Shown one piece after another: positions 22,380 through 30,101 of a DNA stretch of 64,000 bases (within the stretch, counting starts at the first letter, position 1; each line of letters starts with the position of its first letter). Source of the stretch: Selenomonadaceae bacterium (GTDB taxonomy: Bacteria; Bacillota; Negativicutes; Selenomonadales; Selenomonadaceae); contig JAUNIB010000001.1 in the NCBI GenBank assembly GCA_030523645.1, positions 248,001-312,000 of the forward strand, written 5' to 3'. The notes beneath the pieces are model-generated. The model had not been told where the DNA came from. It made no database searches and saw nothing but the letters and a program-made list of their open reading frames with translations. Position numbers and translations under genes: made by a program.

Positions 22380-22419
22380 GAGCTGTGAAAGATGAGCAGT
22401 CATTTTTCACAGCTCTTTT
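22380..22419 (+). terminator. Rho-independent terminator, GCTGTGAAAAATGA family
   Basis: GAGCTGTGAAAGATGA pairs with TCATTTTTCACAGCTC, followed by TTTTG. Eight bp after the GGDEF gene stop. Confidence 0.88.
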
Positions 22420-22443
22420 GTTAATGAATTTTTATTAAACGAC

Positions 22444-22472
22444 TTGTTTGTAGAGAACAATTTGGCTATAAT
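22444..22472 (+). promoter_or_regulatory. Predicted promoter for pheST
   Basis: -35 TTGTTT at 22444-22449, 17-bp spacer, -10 TATAAT at 22467-22472. The leader to the pheS ATG is only about 50 nt, too short for a T-box. Confidence 0.65.
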
Positions 22473-22526
22473 ATATTTTTGATATTTTGTAAATTTTCGG
22501 CGATATGCCACTTGAGGAGGATATAC

Positions 22527-23555
22527 ATGGAAGAGAAAATCGCGCAGCTTACCCAAGAAGCTGCGGAGCTCATCAAGAACAAAGCTCAGACTCTGCCGGA
22601 ACTCAATGACATCCGGGTTCGTTTCCTGGGTAAAAAGGGTGAAATCACCGGTATGCTGAAGAGCCTCGGCCAGCTGGCACCGGAGGAGCGTCCAAAGTTC
22701 GGTCAGGTAGTAAATCAGGCTCGGGCCCAGCTGGAGGAAATGATTGCGGACAGAACAGCAGAACTGAAGGCTGAAGAGCTGAAGCAGAAGCTGGCTGATG
22801 AGCGCATTGATGTTACTCTGCCGGGACGCCCCCTGTGGACCGGTCATTTCCATCCGCTGACTCAGACCTTGAACCGCATCAAGTCCATCTTCATGGATAT
22901 GGGCTTTACTATCGAGGACGGTCCCGAGGTTGAGTCCGATTACTATAACTTCGAGGCACTTAATCTGCCCAAGGATCATCCCGCCCGCGATATGCAGGAT
23001 TCCTTCTATATCACTGAGGACATCCTCATGCGCACTCAGACCTCCCCGGTACAGGCTCGTACCATGGAGGCTCACGAGCCCAACAGCCCCATCCGCATGA
23101 TTGCCCCGGGCCGGGTTTATCGCCGTGATGATTACGATGCTACCCATTCTCCCATGTTCACTCAGGTAGAGGGTCTTGTTATTGACGAGGGCATTACCTT
23201 TGCAGATTTGAAGGGTACTCTGGAGTTGTTCCTCCACAAGATTTTCAGCGAGGATGTAGGCGTTCGCTTCCGTCCCAGCTTCTTCCCCTTTACCGAGCCC
23301 AGTGCTGAGGTAGATATTTCCTGCGTTATGTGTCACGGCAAGGGCTGCCGGGTCTGCAAGGGTACCGGCTGGCTGGAAATTCTCGGTGCCGGCATGGTTC
23401 ATCCCCATGTACTGGAGATGAGCGGCTACGACCCGAAGAAAGTCTCCGGCTTTGCCTTTGGTCTCGGCGTTGAGCGTATTGCAATGCTTTCCTACGGCAT
23501 TGATGACCTCCGCCTTTTCTATGACAATGATGTTCGCTTCCTGTCCCAGTTCTGA
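22527..23555 (+). CDS. pheS: Phenylalanine--tRNA ligase alpha subunit
   Basis: Catalytic subunit of the alpha2beta2 PheRS; 342 residues. N-terminal coiled coil, then class II motifs: [31 protein letters not shown] (motif 2) and [14 protein letters not shown] (motif 3). The frame is open from 22479, but the ATG at 22527 has GAGGAGG 6 nt upstream and gives the family start. pheT follows after 12 bp. Confidence 0.96.
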   Translation: MEEKIAQLTQEAAELIKNKAQTLPELNDIRVRFLGKKGEITGMLKSLGQLAPEERPKFGQVVNQARAQLEEMIADRTAELKAEELKQKLADERIDVTLPGRPLWTGHFHPLTQTLNRIKSIFMDMGFTIEDGPEVESDYYNFEALNLPKDHPARDMQDSFYITEDILMRTQTSPVQARTMEAHEPNSPIRMIAPGRVYRRDDYDATHSPMFTQVEGLVIDEGITFADLKGTLELFLHKIFSEDVGVRFRPSFFPFTEPSAEVDISCVMCHGKGCRVCKGTGWLEILGAGMVHPHVLEMSGYDPKKVSGFAFGLGVERIAMLSYGIDDLRLFYDNDVRFLSQF

Positions 23556-23567
23556 GAGGTGATATAG

Positions 23568-26006
23568 ATGCAGGTTTCTATTAAATGGCTTAAAGATTAT
23601 ATAGATTTCACCGAGACCGCCGAGGAGCTGGCTGAGAAGCTGACTCGTGCCGGTGTTCCGGTAGAGAATGTTATTCGGGCAGATAAGGGTCTGGAGAAGG
23701 TTGTTACCGGCCGTGTAGACGAAATCGTTCGTCACCCGGACTCTGACCACATGTTCATCTGCACCATGAATGTGGGAGAAGACAAGCCTCTCACCATCGT
23801 TACCGGTGCTCAGAATGTCCATCAGGGTGATGTCGTGCCGGTAGCTCTTGTAGGTGCCGACCTTCCCTGTGGCAAGAAGATTGCCAAGTCCAAGCTCCGC
23901 GGCGTAGCCTCTGCCGGTATGCTCTGCTCCGCAGATGAAATCAAGATTGATACTACCGGTCTCACCGAGGCACAGCTGAACGGTATTTATATTCTGGACG
24001 CCGATACTCCTATCGGCCGTCCCATTGCTGAGGTTCTTGGCCTCGATGATGCTGTATTGGAGTTCGAGCTCACGGCAAACCGTGCCGACTGCTTCAGCGT
24101 AATCGGTATCGTCCGTGAGATAGCAGCTCTTACCGGCAATCAGCCCAAGTGGCCGGATATAAAGGTCACTGAGGATGATGCGGCAAAGGCTGCCGATATG
24201 ATTAAGATTGCTATCGACGATCCGGACCTTTGCTCCCGCTTCTCCGCCCGTGTGCTGAAGAATGTAAAAATCGGTCCCTCTCCGGCGTGGATGCGTACCC
24301 GTCTCGAAGGTGCAGGAATCCGCTCCATCAGCAATGTAGTCGATGTAACCAACTTTGTAATGGTTGAGCTTGGTCAGCCTATGCACGCTTACGACTACGA
24401 TGAGATTGCCGGTCAGTCTCTCACTGCCCGCCGGGCCAATGCCGGCGAGGAGCTGCATACTCTTGATGATTCTTCCCGTCTTGCCAAGGGCGGCGAGCTG
24501 GTTATTGCCGATGCCGTAAAGGCAGCCGGTCTTGCCGGTGTAATGGGCGGATTGGAAACCGAAATCACCGAGAAGACTACTACCGTCGTATTGGAAGCAG
24601 CTTCCTTCTTTGGACCTTCCATCCGTCGTACCTCCCGCTCCATCGGTCTTCATTCCGAGGCCTCCGGCCGTTTTGAGCGCGGTATAGATGTAGAGCATAC
24701 CATCCGTGCCCTTGATCGTGCAGCCCAGCTCCTTCAGGATATGGGTGCCTGCACCGTTGCTCAGGGTGTTATCGATGTATATCCGGCTCCGAAGGAGCAG
24801 CCGGTTGTTCCGTTCACTGCCGAGCAGATTAATAAGCGTCTCGGCACCGATATCCCGGCAGAAGAAATCCTCCGCATCCTTGCTTCCCTCGATATCGAGG
24901 TTAAGGATCTTGGCGGCGGCAATTACGAGGCTGTTTCTCCCACCTGGAGAAAAGATATCGCCCTCATGGAAGACATCTCCGAGGAAATTGCCCGCATCTA
25001 CAGCTATGACAATATTCGGGCTACTCTTCCCAGAGGCGGCGTAATGCTGGCCCGTCAGAGCGAGGATCAGAACCTTGTAGACAAGATTACGGAAACTCTC
25101 GTGGCCCAGGGTATGCTGGAGACCCGTTCCTTCAGCTTCCAGCATCCGGATATGTGCGACAAGCTGAATGTTCCGGCTGACAGCATTCTCCGCACCATGA
25201 TTCCTATCATGAATCCGCTGTCCGACGATTATCCCAATGTCCGCACCTGCATTCTCACCACTCTCTTTGAGACTGTTCTGCGGAACTTCGCCCGTAAGAA
25301 CGAAGATGTCCGTGTATTTGAAATCGGCCCTGTTTTCTTCCCGAAGGCTCTGCCGGTAACCGAGCTGCCTGACCAGAAGCTGAAGCTGGCCGGCGTAATC
25401 TCCGGTCGCCGCTATCCCCAGAACTGGACCGACAGCAATGAGATGGTTGACTTCTACGATGCCAAGGGTATCGTTGAGAGTCTCCTTGATGCCATCGGCA
25501 TTCGTGACTGTGCTGTCGAGGCCGGTGAGCATTTCTGCCTCCATCCGGGCAAGACTGCCGTATTCAAGAAGGGCCGTGAGGTTATCGCTACCGTGGGTGA
25601 AGTTCATCCGCAGGTCATGGAAAACCTTGGCACCAAAAAGAAGATGTATATGTTTGTCCTGACTGACATCAAGACTCTTCTGAAATATACCGGCAAGAAG
25701 GCGAAGTTCACTCAGCTGCCGAAATATCCGGCTGTTGAGCGTGACCTGGCTCTTACTGTTGCCGATGATGTGTCTGCCGGACTTATTGCCCGCACCATCA
25801 CCAAGCAGGGCGGCAAGTATCTCCAGAGCGTAAATCTCTTTGACCTGTACACCGGCAAGCAGCTGGGCGAGGGTAAGAAGAGTCTGGCGTTCTCCCTGAA
25901 GTTCCGGGCGGCTGACCGTACCCTTACCGATGAGGAAGTTGATGTAGCATTCAATGCTATTGTCGAGGCAGTGGCAAAGAACTTCGGCGCTGAGCTTCGT
26001 AAATAA
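23568..26006 (+). CDS. pheT: Phenylalanine--tRNA ligase beta subunit
   Basis: 812 residues, full length. N-terminal tRNA-binding OB domain (about 40-150), B3/B4 editing domain, B5 domain (TAEQINKRLGTDIPAEEIL), core catalytic-like domain and a C-terminal anticodon-binding FDX-ACB domain (FTQLPKYPAVERDLAL to the end). It binds tRNA-Phe and edits mischarged Tyr. Followed by a foldback repeat instead of a simple terminator. Confidence 0.96.
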   Translation: MQVSIKWLKDYIDFTETAEELAEKLTRAGVPVENVIRADKGLEKVVTGRVDEIVRHPDSDHMFICTMNVGEDKPLTIVTGAQNVHQGDVVPVALVGADLPCGKKIAKSKLRGVASAGMLCSADEIKIDTTGLTEAQLNGIYILDADTPIGRPIAEVLGLDDAVLEFELTANRADCFSVIGIVREIAALTGNQPKWPDIKVTEDDAAKAADMIKIAIDDPDLCSRFSARVLKNVKIGPSPAWMRTRLEGAGIRSISNVVDVTNFVMVELGQPMHAYDYDEIAGQSLTARRANAGEELHTLDDSSRLAKGGELVIADAVKAAGLAGVMGGLETEITEKTTTVVLEAASFFGPSIRRTSRSIGLHSEASGRFERGIDVEHTIRALDRAAQLLQDMGACTVAQGVIDVYPAPKEQPVVPFTAEQINKRLGTDIPAEEILRILASLDIEVKDLGGGNYEAVSPTWRKDIALMEDISEEIARIYSYDNIRATLPRGGVMLARQSEDQNLVDKITETLVAQGMLETRSFSFQHPDMCDKLNVPADSILRTMIPIMNPLSDDYPNVRTCILTTLFETVLRNFARKNEDVRVFEIGPVFFPKALPVTELPDQKLKLAGVISGRRYPQNWTDSNEMVDFYDAKGIVESLLDAIGIRDCAVEAGEHFCLHPGKTAVFKKGREVIATVGEVHPQVMENLGTKKKMYMFVLTDIKTLLKYTGKKAKFTQLPKYPAVERDLALTVADDVSAGLIARTITKQGGKYLQSVNLFDLYTGKQLGEGKKSLAFSLKFRAADRTLTDEEVDVAFNAIVEAVAKNFGAELRK

Positions 26007-26011
26007 AGCAG

Positions 26012-26147
26012 CGTGAATAAGGTCTGACGAAAACACGCTCTCGCTCGGCAATCAACATAGCGGCACTAGGCTCCTGCGTCGCATGCTTGCTCGCAGGTCG
26101 CCAAGTACCGATGTTGATTAACGGTTTTCTTACAGACATTATTCACT
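26012..26147. repeat. Foldback element (palindrome family copy 3)
   Basis: A palindrome of about 136 bp just after pheT. Locus-specific outer arms GTGAATAA (26013-26020) / TTATTCAC (26139-26146); family core GTCTGACGAAAACACG / CGGTTTTCTTACAGAC; inner arm AATCAACAT / ATGTTGATT; central hairpin CGGCACTAGGCTCCTGC / GCAGGTCGCCAAGTACCG with a 15-base loop. It is the clearest complete copy with a single inner hairpin. Confidence 0.8.
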
Positions 26148-26164
26148 TGGATATCACATTAAGG

Positions 26165-26192
26165 TAGAGACGGTTACACCGTCTCTATTTTT
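26165..26192 (+). terminator. Rho-independent terminator
   Basis: TAGAGACGG / CCGTCTCTA stem, loop TTACA, then TTTTTG. Probably the true end of the pheST transcript; it lies only 19 bp before the yraN start. Confidence 0.8.
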
Positions 26193-26210
26193 GACTGGGT
26201 GACTTTCTTT

Positions 26211-26573
26211 ATGAACAACAAAGAACTGGGCAACCTCGGTGAGGCGGCAGCAGCTGACTACCTGATGAAAAAAGGCTATCGTATTCTGGAGAAGCAGTAT
26301 CGGATAAGAGAAGCCGAGGTAGACATCATCGCGGAGAAGGACGGAGTTATCGTCTTTGTCGAAGTGAAGACCCGGCGCAGTATCCGCTGCGGCTCCCCGG
26401 CCATGGCAGTGACACCGGCCAAGCAGCGGAAGATAATCCGGGGAGCGACCTGGTATATCATGGCAAAGAAGCTGCAAGAATGCCTGTGCCGCTTCGATGT
26501 GATTGAAGTAATTGCGGCAGATGATGGCCAGCTGTTCATCAATCAGCTTGAGAATGCCTTTGAGGTCAACTGA
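26211..26573 (+). CDS. YraN/UPF0102 family protein (predicted endonuclease fold)
   Basis: 120 residues beginning MNNKELGNLGEAAAADYLMK. The family has a restriction-endonuclease-like fold; the motif GEAAAADYL, then EVDIIAEKDGVIVFVEVKTRRS (shown here as separate acidic and EVK parts) gives the D...ExK catalytic signature. A GTG at 26199 in frame is an alternative start; the ATG is preferred because it gives the family N-terminus and sits 8 nt after GGGTGA. Biological role not established. Confidence 0.9.
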   Translation: MNNKELGNLGEAAAADYLMKKGYRILEKQYRIREAEVDIIAEKDGVIVFVEVKTRRSIRCGSPAMAVTPAKQRKIIRGATWYIMAKKLQECLCRFDVIEVIAADDGQLFINQLENAFEVN

Positions 26574-26595
26574 GGCGTCGGTTTCCGTAAAGAAA

Positions 26596-26655
26596 AAGAG
26601 CTGTTTGCAATACAAGGGAAAAACCTTTGTCTTTGCGAACAGCTCTTGTTTATTT
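26596..26655 (+). terminator. Rho-independent terminator after yraN
   Basis: AAGAGCTGTTTGCAA pairs with TTTGCGAACAGCTCTT across a loop that holds a second small stem (AGG/CCT), followed by GTTTATTTG. The -35 box of the rel promoter lies within the end of the stem and its T-rich tail. Confidence 0.8.
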
Positions 26656-26674
26656 GTTTTCACTGCATTATAAT
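26646..26674 (+). promoter_or_regulatory. Predicted promoter for rel
   Basis: -35 TTGTTT at 26646-26651, 17-bp spacer, -10 TATAAT at 26669-26674, 33 bp before the ATG. The boxes match those of the pheST promoter exactly. Confidence 0.65.
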
Positions 26675-26706
26675 AAAACGATAAACTGTAATCGGAGGCG
26701 GGCAGG

Positions 26707-28947
26707 ATGAGTGAAGCTTATAACGAGCCGGTAACAATAGATTTTATACTGGACATCGTCAGGAAATCTCAGCCGGATGCCAATTTTGATATTATAAGGA
26801 AAGCCTATGAGCTGGCGGCCGAAGCCCATAAGGGACAGAAGAGGGCTTCCGGGGAAGAATATATTATTCATCCCCTTAATGTTGCTGCAATCATTGCCGA
26901 CCTGCACATGGACGAGTCCACCATAAGCGCGGCGCTCCTTCACGATGTAGTAGAGGACACTACCTTTACCATCGAGCAGATGGAGGAGATGTTCTCGCCG
27001 GAGATTGCCATGCTCATTGACGGCGTGACAAAGCTGGGCAAGATTGAATACAAGTCCAAGGAAGAGCAGCAGCTGGAAAACTATCGCAAGATGTTCCTGG
27101 CCATGGCTAAGGATATCCGCGTTATCCTCATTAAGCTGGCAGACCGTCTGCACAATATGCGGACGCTGAAGTACATGCGGGAGGACAAGCAGCAGCGTAT
27201 CGCTCAGGAGACGAAGGAAATATATGCCCCGCTGGCCAACCGCATGGGTATATCCAATATCAAGTGCGAGCTGGAAGACCTATGCCTTCGTTATCTCCAT
27301 GCCGATGTGTACTATGACCTGGTAGAAAGCGTCAAGCAGAAGCGCACCGAGCGAATGGAGTTCATCGACAACGCCATAGAGCAGATGCGCAAACAGTTCG
27401 TTGAGGACGGCATCAAGTGCGAAATACACGGCCGAGCCAAGCACTTCTACAGTATCTACAAGAAGATGCGCCGCGACAACAAGAGCATCAACGAGATATA
27501 TGACCTCTCAGCCGTCAGGGTGCTGGTTCACTCTGTCCGCGACTGCTATGCTGTACTGGGAACTCTCCATGAGATGTGGAAGCCGATACCCGGCCGCTTC
27601 AAAGATTACATCTCTATGCCGAAATCAAACGGCTATCAGTCCCTACATACTACGGTAATGACTAAGGGCTATCCGCTGGAGATTCAGATTCGCACCTTCA
27701 AGATGCATCAGGTCTCCGAGTACGGTGTTGCCGCACATTGGAAATACAAGGAAGCCGGAGCCTCGGTCGGAGCGACAGGCGAACTGGATCAGAAGATGAG
27801 CTGGCTCCGTCAGATGGTAAACCTGCAGCAGGAACTCAGCGACCCGAAGGAATATGTAGAAGCCTTGAAGGTCGATGTATTCTCGGATGAAGTATTCGTC
27901 TTCACCCCGAAGGGCGAGATAATCAATCTGCCGAAGGGCTCTGTCCCACTGGACTTTGCCTATCGCATCCATACGGAGGTCGGCCATCACTGCGTCGGCG
28001 CCAAGGTAAACGGCAAGTTGGTTCCTCTTGAGCATAAGCTGAAGAACGGCGACATTGTATCAATAATCACCAATAAGGCCAACGGCGGCCCAAGCCGCGA
28101 CTGGCTGAACATCGTCGGCTCTCCCGACAGCCGCAACAAGATTCGCAGCTGGTTCAAGAAGGCAAAGAGGGAAGAGAATATCGAGCGGGCTAAGGAAATG
28201 CTTCATGAAGAATTGAAGCACCTCAGCTACGACCCAAAGGATTTGCTGCAGAAGGATAAGATGCAGCAGGTGGCCGACCGCTTCAATTTGGCAACAGAGG
28301 ATGACCTGCTGGCTGCTATCGGCTATGGCGGCGTTTCTCTGAAGACTGTCGTGACCAAGCTGGTAGAGATGCACAAGAAGGAAGTGCAGAAAGCTGCCAG
28401 TGCGGATATGTCGAAGATACTGGAGGAGCTGAAGCCTCACAACGCAGGCTCCAGGAAGGCCGGTCACGGTGTCCTTGTTCAGGGTGAGGGCGGTCTGATG
28501 GTCCGTCTGGCTCACTGCTGCAATCCGATACCCGGTGACCCCATCGTTGGCTTTATTACACGAGGCAGAGGCGTATCTGTTCATCGTTCCGACTGCCCGA
28601 ATATTTCTTCCGGTCTCAGCGACATTGAGCGAGTCATGGAGGTCAGCTGGGATATCGGTATCGATAAGTTCTATACGGTCAAGCTGGAAATCACCTGCAA
28701 CGACAGGCAGGGTGTACTCACTCAGCTGCTGGCCGTACCGAGTGAACTGAAGCTGAACATCAGCTCTATCAATGCGAGGGCAAACCGCAAGAACCGCACT
28801 TCTGTGGTTGAGATGGGTCTGGAGGTTACCAGCTCGTCGCAGGTAACACAGGTTATTAACAAGCTGCGTCAGCTGAAGGATGTCTATAGCGCCAGCCGTA
28901 AGATGACTTCCTCCGGCAGCAAAGGAGATGACGGAAATGAGGATTAA
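26707..28947 (+). CDS. rel: Bifunctional (p)ppGpp synthetase/hydrolase
   Basis: Stringent-response enzyme; 746 residues. HD hydrolase domain with His55, His79-Asp80 (LLHDVVEDT) and DRLHNMRTL; RelA/SpoT synthetase domain (DLSAVRVLV, KPIPGRFKDYIS, NGYQSLHTTV); TGS domain (VFTPKGEIINLPKGSVPLDF); zinc-finger/helical region with HCCNPIPGD; C-terminal ACT domain. Both hydrolase and synthetase motifs appear intact, as expected of the single long Rel of Firmicutes. GGAGGCGGGCAGG precedes the ATG. The 3' end overlaps the MBL gene by 11 bp. Confidence 0.96.
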   Translation: MSEAYNEPVTIDFILDIVRKSQPDANFDIIRKAYELAAEAHKGQKRASGEEYIIHPLNVAAIIADLHMDESTISAALLHDVVEDTTFTIEQMEEMFSPEIAMLIDGVTKLGKIEYKSKEEQQLENYRKMFLAMAKDIRVILIKLADRLHNMRTLKYMREDKQQRIAQETKEIYAPLANRMGISNIKCELEDLCLRYLHADVYYDLVESVKQKRTERMEFIDNAIEQMRKQFVEDGIKCEIHGRAKHFYSIYKKMRRDNKSINEIYDLSAVRVLVHSVRDCYAVLGTLHEMWKPIPGRFKDYISMPKSNGYQSLHTTVMTKGYPLEIQIRTFKMHQVSEYGVAAHWKYKEAGASVGATGELDQKMSWLRQMVNLQQELSDPKEYVEALKVDVFSDEVFVFTPKGEIINLPKGSVPLDFAYRIHTEVGHHCVGAKVNGKLVPLEHKLKNGDIVSIITNKANGGPSRDWLNIVGSPDSRNKIRSWFKKAKREENIERAKEMLHEELKHLSYDPKDLLQKDKMQQVADRFNLATEDDLLAAIGYGGVSLKTVVTKLVEMHKKEVQKAASADMSKILEELKPHNAGSRKAGHGVLVQGEGGLMVRLAHCCNPIPGDPIVGFITRGRGVSVHRSDCPNISSGLSDIERVMEVSWDIGIDKFYTVKLEITCNDRQGVLTQLLAVPSELKLNISSINARANRKNRTSVVEMGLEVTSSSQVTQVINKLRQLKDVYSASRKMTSSGSKGDDGNED

Positions 28948-29557
28948 GACTCTGGTTGTTGGCCCCATTGATGTAAACTGCCACATCCTTTGGGATGCAG
29001 ATACGAAAGAAGCTATCGTGGTGGATCCGGGCGGAAACCCCGAGCGGATTATGGCGGAGATAAAGAAGGACGGACTGACCGTAAAGGCTGTAGTCAATAC
29101 CCATGGCCACAGTGACCATATCGGCGCAAACGACGCCATCTGTGAAGAGACCGGCGCCAAACTGATGATACACAAGGATGACTCTCCCATGCTGGGAGAT
29201 CCTCGTGCCAATCTCTCCGCCTACATGGGCCTGAAGATAACTTCACGCCCGGCGGATGAATATCTGGCTGACGGTGACGAGGTGAAGTTCGGAAATATCT
29301 CCCTGAAGGTACTTCATACTCCCGGCCATTCTGCCGGCGGTATCTGCCTCTATGGAGCGGGGGCGCTCATCAGCGGTGACACGCTGTTTTACGGTTCCAT
29401 CGGCCGTACCGATTTCCCCGGCGGCTCGCTGACGAAGCTGGTAGGGGGCATTAAGGAGAAGCTCCTCTGTCTGCCCGATGATACCAGGGTATTCACCGGT
29501 CACGGACCCGGCACCACCATCGGTGATGAAAAGATGATAAATCCATATTTGGGATAA
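28937..29557 (+). CDS. MBL-fold metal-dependent hydrolase, glyoxalase II-like
   Basis: 206 residues. Metallo-beta-lactamase fold with THGHSDHIGA (His56, His58, Asp60, His61), HTPGHSAGG, SGDTLFYGSIGRTD and a C-terminal GHGPGTTIG: a complete two-metal site. Resembles small glyoxalase II-like hydrolases that in Firmicutes commonly follow rel; substrate unknown. An in-frame ATG at 28928 exists but AAAGGAG touches it, while it is 9 nt from the ATG at 28937, which is chosen. Translated from the end of rel. Confidence 0.9.
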   Translation: MRIKTLVVGPIDVNCHILWDADTKEAIVVDPGGNPERIMAEIKKDGLTVKAVVNTHGHSDHIGANDAICEETGAKLMIHKDDSPMLGDPRANLSAYMGLKITSRPADEYLADGDEVKFGNISLKVLHTPGHSAGGICLYGAGALISGDTLFYGSIGRTDFPGGSLTKLVGGIKEKLLCLPDDTRVFTGHGPGTTIGDEKMINPYLG

Positions 29558-29564
29558 GCTTCAG

Positions 29565-29595
29565 ACGCAAATTTCTTTTGAAATTTGCGTCCTTT
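29565..29595 (+). terminator. Rho-independent terminator after the rel operon
   Basis: Perfect 11-bp stem ACGCAAATTTC / GAAATTTGCGT, loop TTTT, then CCTTTT. Confidence 0.85.
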
Positions 29596-29606
29596 TATGT
29601 TAAGAT
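29578..29606 (+). promoter_or_regulatory. Predicted promoter for the Fur-family gene
   Basis: -35 TTGAAA at 29578-29583, 17-bp spacer, -10 TAAGAT at 29601-29606. The -35 box is embedded in the loop and 3' arm of the preceding terminator. No clear Fur or PerR box seen. Confidence 0.5.
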
Positions 29607-29654
29607 AGATTGATGATTTTTGCATTACCGTAAATTGATTTCCGGAGGGATAGC

Positions 29655-30098
29655 ATGAGCAGCAGATTTACAATGCAAGACCTTGAGACTCGTTTGAAGG
29701 CCCGGAGGCATAAGCTTACCAGCCAGCGGCGGACTGTTTTGGAGATTTTCCTTGAAAATCCGGGCGAGCATCTCAGTGCTGAAGATGTATACGGTCTGCT
29801 CCGGGACAAGGGACTTGATGTGGGTCTTGCTACTGTATACCGCTCTCTTGAGCTTCTGGCTGAGTTGGGAATCCTTCAGCGGATGGAGTTCGGTGACGGC
29901 TGCAGCCGCTATGAGATAGGCGACAATGACCCGCTGGCCCATCAGCATCATCATCTGATTTGCCTGAAGTGCGGTAAAGTAAGAGAGTTTCCGGATGATA
30001 TGCTGGACGAGCTGGAAAAAGAAATTTCCGAGAAGTCCGGTTTCCAGATTGATGACCATCAGGTTATGTTTTTCGGTTGCTGCAAGGAGTGCCAGTAA
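29655..30098 (+). CDS. Fur-family metal- or peroxide-responsive repressor
   Basis: 147 residues. N-terminal winged helix (TSQRRTVLEIFLENPGEHLS; GLATVYRSLELLAELG as recognition region) and C-terminal dimerisation/metal domain with AHQHHHLICLKC (His cluster, Cys103, Cys106) and a terminal Cys pair set in FGCCKEC (Cys143, Cys146), i.e. a four-Cys structural zinc site. The Fur, PerR and Zur branches cannot be separated with confidence. GGAGGGATAGC precedes the ATG. Followed after 3 bp by hemZ, so a link to iron or haem metabolism is plausible but inferred. Confidence 0.9.
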   Translation: MSSRFTMQDLETRLKARRHKLTSQRRTVLEIFLENPGEHLSAEDVYGLLRDKGLDVGLATVYRSLELLAELGILQRMEFGDGCSRYEIGDNDPLAHQHHHLICLKCGKVREFPDDMLDELEKEISEKSGFQIDDHQVMFFGCCKECQ

Positions 30099-30101
30099 GC
30101 T

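Noticed and set aside
22420-22526. T-box leader for pheST
   Set aside because: The predicted leader is only about 50 nt and has no T-box bulge sequence or antiterminator.
22407-26051. A 1214-codon open frame on the - strand opposite pheS and pheT
   Set aside because: pheST on the + strand match their families end to end with good ribosome binding sites. The antisense frame has no recognisable domain and is a by-product of codon bias, as are the long antisense frames at 8305-10107, 15977-17524, 33077-34711, 37063-38769 and 52675-54051.
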